Shown here: positions 58,573 through 64,000 of the stretch, piece by piece
Position numbering within the stretch: the stretch's first letter is position 1
Layout: every line of letters begins with the position of its first letter
Origin: Drosophila pseudoobscura
Lineage: Eukaryota > Arthropoda > Insecta > Diptera > Drosophilidae
NCBI RefSeq assembly: GCF_009870125.1
Contig: NC_046681.1
Coordinates: forward strand, 12,475,001 to 12,539,000
DNA length: 64,000 nt
Reading direction: 5' to 3'
The notes under the pieces: model-generated
What the model saw: only the letters and a program-made list of their open reading frames with translations
Databases searched by the model: none
Told to the model about the DNA's origin: nothing
Program-made: the position numbers and the translations under genes

Positions 58573-61500
58573 GTGTGTGTGTGCGTGCTCTCTGGGCACT
58601 CGAACTTTTCCTCGTTGGCCAATTATAAAGGAAAAATCAATAAAAATCTGTGCAAGGCTTTGCCCGAAACGATTCAGCCTGAAAGAACTGGAATCCCTTC
58701 CATTTGAATACAATAGTTGGTCTATTTATAAGGGAGATTGATCTTTAAGCGATGATCTATGTACATTTTGGCTCTGGATGATGCTCCGTTGTGCTTTCAT
58801 CACCTTTGTACAGCATTCCACTCGGCACTGGTGCTGCTGGCCCCCAATCTGCAAGCCGCAACCAGGACAGGACGCTGCCAGGACAACTTTCCGTTTCACT
58901 TGCCCCTCTGGCCACCGATTCGGCTGAGCACTTATCAATTGGTTTGTTTAACAACTTTTTGGGGATAACCGAAACACACACGCCAAAACATTTAACTCTC
59001 GGCGAAGGCAGCAGGAAAACAATGCGGCACAGCTGGGCAGCACAGAGCCAAGGACCTGCGCACAGGACCCTGCCAGAGGCAAGCAGCTGTTCGAGGGCCT
59101 GCGTTGCCAGACCTAGCCACATTTGGAATACGTAGAACAAATGGATTTAAAGGTGCCCAAGACCTACAATATTACAGAGCAAGAGACAAGGAAAATGAGG
59201 GGATTCATCTACTATATGTTTGAATTCAAGACTATAGTGGACTATATAGACTTTCTCAGACGAAAATATGCTGCATCTGCCCACTTTTATCCATGATAAT
59301 CAGCGCCAAGAGAGACCCATATACCCAAGCCACTGAAGAAGCACATTCCCTGGCCACACACTCGCCTCCCATTCATTTCCGGTGCAACTTTTTGTGGCCG
59401 GGGGGGGGCCCGGGGACATGGCATCTTCTCGAGCCCTGGCTGGACAAAAGAAATTAGCGGAAACAATAAAATACCTCAAACTTTTTGAAAACCAATAAAT
59501 TCAAAGTGTTTGGAAATCAATTGGGAACAAATTGCAACAGGCAAAATCAACCAGCAAGAAAATTGAACAAAAGGGATACGTATGGGGGGGGATGGGGGGA
59601 TGTGTGGGGATACCCACTCTGACCCTGTGAACACTGTAGCCGAGCAATCGAAAAGTTAGCGGAAGAACCAGTGGCAAAAACAGTTTTTTTTGCTCAACTT
59701 TTGTCATTGGGGATGCAAAGATGTGACAACAATGGTACAGTAGCCGCCAAAAGCACCCAGAAAGAAGTGGATGTAGACCCTTCATGAAATTCAAGCTAGA
59801 AGCTATAGAAATATCAACAAAGCCCTCGCTAAGAGTCGAAGAGGATATGGTCTTGGGAATAAGAATCGCCGCACCAATAAAATAAAAGGAAATTCAATCA
59901 GGTCGGACATCGTTATAATAATAATATGAGATAAAAGCTGTACAAGAGGGCAATCATCTGTTGGATCAATTATCAATGAAATGCCATTTCTTTGACACTT
60001 TTATTCGTCGCCTCTTGCATCATAAAAACGGAAATAAATTGAGAAAAAGGGGAACAACAAACCAACAAAGAGATGGGAACCCAACAACCAATCCGCTTCA
60101 TCCACAACGTGGCAGGCACTCGAATGCATTCGTCGTTGCACCTCAAGTGAGATTAAATAAAACAGCAAGGAAATTGAAATGAAAATTCAGCAAGGCAAAC
60201 AAATTCGGAGCAATAGCCGTTGCCAGCATCTATGAGATACATTCAGCTTGTCCTTCTCCCTTGGCTCGCCGCCTCTTCCCAAAAATATTTCTACTCACTC
60301 GGCAACTTTCCCGTTGAAGTGGCGTTGTGGCAGCTTAAGATACTGCCACCACTCCACCACTGCCCGGGCATAGGCAACTTAACTTTGATGAGTTTGCCAA
60401 GTAAAAAGTAAAATCATGGCTGGTTTGCTCGTATATTGCCGAAGAGGGCCATGGACTTACCTGCTCCCTCCTTGTGCCAGCTGCAGTCGAGCGTGTTTGA
60501 AATTATGATTAAAATAACGAAAATCATGAGGCCCTAACAGACAGCGGAAGATATTAGCCTGGATCTAGCTCTGTTTGATCTGAAGCTAACCAGAAAGCTT
60601 CAATCAAGATATTCAATGGAGATATTCCCAATAATAATTAATGGATAAAATGTGGAATGCACTACAGATTCTTAGCAAAAAAAAGTTGGATAAACTTTTA
60701 TGTACGAGCTGAATGCTCGAAGCGCTCTCTTGCTCTCTCCCAGAGTGGCCTAGCCCTCGGGCAAGCACCCCTTTCCATCTTAGACCAGTTGCGGGTATCT
60801 TAGGGTCGCGGCACGTGTTCCGACTCGTTTTTCACGCGTTTTACATTCGTTTTTGTGGATATTATTCTTTCAATTTGGTAAAGATTCATTTAGATAAAGA
60901 CAAATCTGTTCTACAAAAGCCACACTACATAGATCCATAGAATCCCGAGCATCTTTCGGCATGCTCTTAGCATGCCTGGGGGCATTTTATTAATTCCACT
61001 TCGTTTTGATGCTCTCGTTATCGTATGTGAGAGGTTGCGGACGGGAACGAGGAGGAGGATGCAGACAACGAAGTCTGGAAATGGCTGGCAGCACTGCAGG
61101 CGCATATCTGCCGGATGCGCGGCTTGTTTGGTAATTTCCTTAACGGATGTGCATGCAGTCGCAGGACACGATCTGGAGACTGCTGTGAGATGGTCAATGT
61201 GTGCCAGTTTGCCAGTGTGTTCTTTAAGTATGTGGGCTTGTGTAAAAATGGCTTTAGCACAAAATTTGTTTGCCAAATTCCGGTGCCCGTTGGTCATGGA
61301 GCTTTCAAAGGCGCCCACAGCCTTTTCCAACTGATTGGACACTTGAGGGCAAACACAAAGCCACAAAATCCCCAAGCAAAGGCCACATCTGGCAACCTGG
61401 ACGTTGGATCCTGCAGCCTGTGCCCTAATCGATTGGTAGGGAAATGTGAAACAAATCGTGAGGACCAACCAGTCCCGACCCCTATCCGGTGGTCTTTAAC

Positions 61501-63156
61501 TGCTCTTCAAATGCACTCTGGGGACTTCTTTTCGTTCCGTTTGCCATAAATTAGGCAACAGATTTTTTTCCACAGCCAGCCGTGTCAACGACAGGGAATC
61601 CCCTTGAATCTGCCTCTCTGTCTGTCTGAGGGGTCTGAGGTCCATGAGGGCCACCCAATGGATGGGCAATTAATCTGCCAAGGTCCGAGGGCATTACAAT
61701 TCTTTTGTGCCACATTACTGGTCCGCTCTCAACCTTCATATGTCTGAAGAAATCATTTGATAACATAGCAGTGGATAAATATTTGATTGTGCAGGCCGTG
61801 CCGGATGCACAATTAGGCTGAGTGCCTGGTTAGTCCTTTTTCTACCCTTAAAACTTATCTTCAAATTAGTGTGAAAAGAGAAAACGGTAGTGGTTGCGGC
61901 AGAGGCCACAAGTCTGAGACGATTTCGACATAAATTCAATAGAACGATGGCAATAAGTGCATTAGCAGCATATTTCACAGATTGGCAGACACGTCGCTAG
62001 ATGTGGTTGGTCCTGTGGCCAACCGAGGAACCAACCAAGCAGACCAGACCATCACAGGACACGAAAGGACAGGCAGACAGCACAGACAGCACAGACCAAG
62101 AAGTAAGCCACAAATTGCATGAGATCATAAATATTTCAAGCATAAAGTACGAAATATGCAAAAGTTTTCTGCTTTCCCTTGGCGTTGGTGTTGCTCTCGG
62201 TATTGCCAATGCCATTGCCAGTGCCAGTGCCAGTGCCCAGTGTCCTGGCAGTTGCAGTTCGCCAGATACGAGGGACGTCAAACGAAGTAAGAAAAATATA
62301 TTGCTAAATTCTCGCACAGGAAACGGGAGCAACATCAGCAACAGCCAGCAACAGCCAGCGGGTGGACAACGGACAGGGTTCTCCGTGTCCGTTCTCCGTA
62401 CTCCGTTGTCTGTTGTCCGGCACGTGCACTACGCCAAAATGGCAAACGGAAGTTGAAAAGAGCCAAAGAGCAAAGGGCATGTAACGCTATTTCGCTATTC
62501 TTCTCTGCCCTGTCCTGTCCTGCCCAAGCGATTGCGGCAACAAATTTGCAATAAGCAATTTTTCAATTTTCAATTTGGGCAGCCAAGGACAACGGCCATC
62601 GGCTGGACCAGGATATGCAAAACAGCAGCCACATATCGCCCGGACCATAATTCATCGGGAGTTGCCAAAAATTCCGCACACCCGTGGGTGTACCGAAATG
62701 GAGCCAAACATTTCCAAGGTCCCTCGAGCAGACCGTCACCGCGTCAACACGTTAACATTCGAATAGGACAAAGAACAAATCAAGCATTGCATCATTGCAC
62801 AATTGAAGCCACGATAAGACCTATTTATAGGTCTTGTGGCAAGTATCTTACCCGCCTTTCTCTTTCTCTACACCAGTGTGGATTAGCACTCCCCACCTGT
62901 GGCCATTCTCAGTGGGACCTCAAAGCACTCTTGCTTACAAGGAAGGAAATACTTATAGAGGAAATGAGGCACGTGTGCCTCCACAAAGCGGCATTCAACG
63001 ACTGAAAGGGGCTTACGGTGCCAGTGCCACGACAGTTCCCGGCATCAGACTCCGTAATCCGATCAGACTCAGAAACAAAGGCACTCACAGAAGCAGTTTC
63101 CGTGGAATAATCGTTGTTTATATGCGGGTACTCGATACTTTCGACACCCAATCCGT
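58253..63156. other. Spacer between the GT92 gene and the protease homologue
   Basis: This must hold the promoter and 5' UTR of the minus-strand glycosyltransferase gene, but I cannot place the start. Seen here are GA/GT microsatellites (58511-58583), a G run (59401-59409), and short GCCAGTGCCAGTGCC repeats near 62216-62238. A GC-rich stretch at 60780-60850 (CACGTGTTCC, CACGCGTTTT) could be a promoter. Open frames on both strands (60911-61468, 62001-62456, 62532-63005) lack family features and codon bias. Confidence 0.45.
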
Positions 63157-64000
63157 TTACACCATGTACTGCCGTATGTCGAGATCGCGTTCCCTGAGCT
63201 TCTGGTCTATCCACTGGCGGTAGAACAGCAAGTTGGTGTAAATTCCAAGCAGCTGGGGGCCGTCGCAGCGTCCGGGCCTGGCCAGCAGGCCGGCCAAAAC
63301 GAAGCGATCGTCGTGGCCGGGTAGCGGACACATCAGGGGCACGCCATCCATGCCGCCATCGCCGCAGACAAAGTCACCCTTGTCCCCGCCAGCGCAGAGC
63401 AGCGTGTCATTGCGGGAGTTGCGACGACCCAGGTAGGACAGCCGGAGCTTCGCCATGCACTGATCCCGCGGCAGGGCGTAGAGGGTCCAGCGCTTGGGCA
63501 GGGTCTCGGACCCACCGAAGTCCCTTCGCCGCCACCCGGACACATAGCACTGGCTGTAGTTGTACACCATCTGGGGCGGAGGCAGGCAAATCAGCTGAAC
63601 ATTGGGCGCCAGCTCAAAGGGAGAAGACTCCTTGGCCAGCAGCAGCACTGCTATGTTGTGGGCCACTGGCGTTTGCGTATAGTTGGGATGCAGCAGCAGC
63701 TCGGCCACCGCTCGGCTCTGATGGGGTTGCGGCTCCAACTCCACGGCGGCATCCCATTCGCCTGCCACCAGACGAAGCTCCTCGGCACTCTCGTTCTGCA
63801 CGCAACGGGCCGTGGTGAGGACGGCTCGTGGAGATATGAGAGCGCCACTGCACAGATACCCATCGGACCCGTAAATGGCCACCAGCCAGGGGAACTCGCC
63901 GAACTTGGCCTCCTGCTGCTTGTATCCCCACGGCCGGAGATAGTACCAGAGATCATGGCGTCCTCCGCATTGCCAGGAGTTGGCTCCTTCCAGAGTCCTG
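63157..64000 (-). CDS. Clip-type serine protease homologue, catalytically dead; 5' end outside window
   Basis: The minus-strand frame enters from the right edge and ends at TAA 63157-63159; 281 codons are visible. It opens with a Cys-Gly-Gly linker, then EAKFGEFPWLVAI. That is how the protease-like domain starts in clip-domain homologues, with no Arg-Ile-Val-Gly activation site. The domain is complete, but all three triad positions are changed: TTARC for TAAHC (His to Arg, about 63806), HNIAVL for NDIALL (Asp to Asn), and GDGGMDGVPLMCP for GDSGGPLV, with a small insertion. Structural cysteines and QWIDQKL at the end are kept. Such proteins are secreted and act as cofactors or adaptors in melanization, immunity or cuticle/adhesion, not as enzymes. 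It resembles the fly homologues near CG8738 and CG18478, but orthology is not claimed. Any clip domain and signal peptide would be upstream, off the window. Confidence 0.85.
   Translation of the reverse strand, partial: RTLEGANSWQCGGRHDLWYYLRPWGYKQQEAKFGEFPWLVAIYGSDGYLCSGALISPRAVLTTARCVQNESAEELRLVAGEWDAAVELEPQPHQSRAVAELLLHPNYTQTPVAHNIAVLLLAKESSPFELAPNVQLICLPPPQMVYNYSQCYVSGWRRRDFGGSETLPKRWTLYALPRDQCMAKLRLSYLGRRNSRNDTLLCAGGDKGDFVCGDGGMDGVPLMCPLPGHDDRFVLAGLLARPGRCDGPQLLGIYTNLLFYRQWIDQKLRERDLDIRQYMV

Noticed and set aside
60911..61468. A 185-codon minus-strand frame
   Set aside because: A comparable frame is open on the other strand, composition is mixed, and no domain or splice structure supports it.
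62001..62456. A 151-codon plus-strand frame with an Ala/Ser-rich centre
   Set aside because: The centre derives from GCCAGTGCCAGTGCC repeats, and the rest lacks family features.
1..64000. CRISPR arrays, bacterial operons, rRNA or tRNA genes
   Set aside because: The sequence is insect-type. The tandem arrays lack the repeat-spacer pattern of CRISPR, and no cloverleaf or rRNA signature was noticed by eye.

Overview
This is eukaryotic, insect-type DNA, almost certainly Drosophila. The evidence is short introns of 57-70 bp with GTRAGT/TNCAG junctions, GC-rich coding exons in AT-rich and microsatellite-rich spacers, a TATA + TCAGT initiator promoter with a GATA site in front of a digestive trypsin, and Helentron/DINE-1-like dispersed repeats. 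The many GA/CT/GT microsatellites and long G or C runs would fit an obscura-group species, but that is only an impression.

Layout. From 1 to about 49,000 there is one clear gene, an intact secreted trypsin (6302-7081, +). The rest is long spacer, or the intron of a gene whose exons lie outside the window. It holds AT-rich blocks of 0.3-0.7 kb built from similar words, at least seven degenerate tandem arrays with different monomers, microsatellites, and two isolated coding-looking segments: a possible terminal exon at 24540-24710 (+) and a 67-codon ORF or terminal exon at 30836-31039 (-). A short GC-rich motif, about 30 bp, recurs about ten times between 3.6 and 45.3 kb. It occurs singly, as a pair, and as the core of a six-copy array at 18,961-19,617.

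From 49 to 64 kb the window is gene-dense and all genes are on the minus strand. In transcription order from the right edge they are: a clip-type serine protease homologue without a catalytic triad (63157-64000, 5' end outside the window); an eight-exon gene for a type II membrane glycosyltransferase of family 92 (52677-58252, 858 codons, all phases consistent); a decayed retroelement-like coding remnant (about 51,190-51,614); and a single-exon 477-residue protein of unknown function (49015-50448). Introns 1 and 2 of the glycosyltransferase are long and carry transposon-like remnants, while its last three introns are compact.

No operon or cooperative pathway links these genes. The trypsin should act in the gut lumen, the glycosyltransferase in the Golgi, and the protease homologue outside the cell. 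No tRNA, rRNA, CRISPR or complete autonomous transposon was recognised. The most unusual signals are the dispersed 30-bp motif with its array, a DINE-like element with central tandem repeats at 47.9-48.95 kb, and the two isolated coding-like segments.
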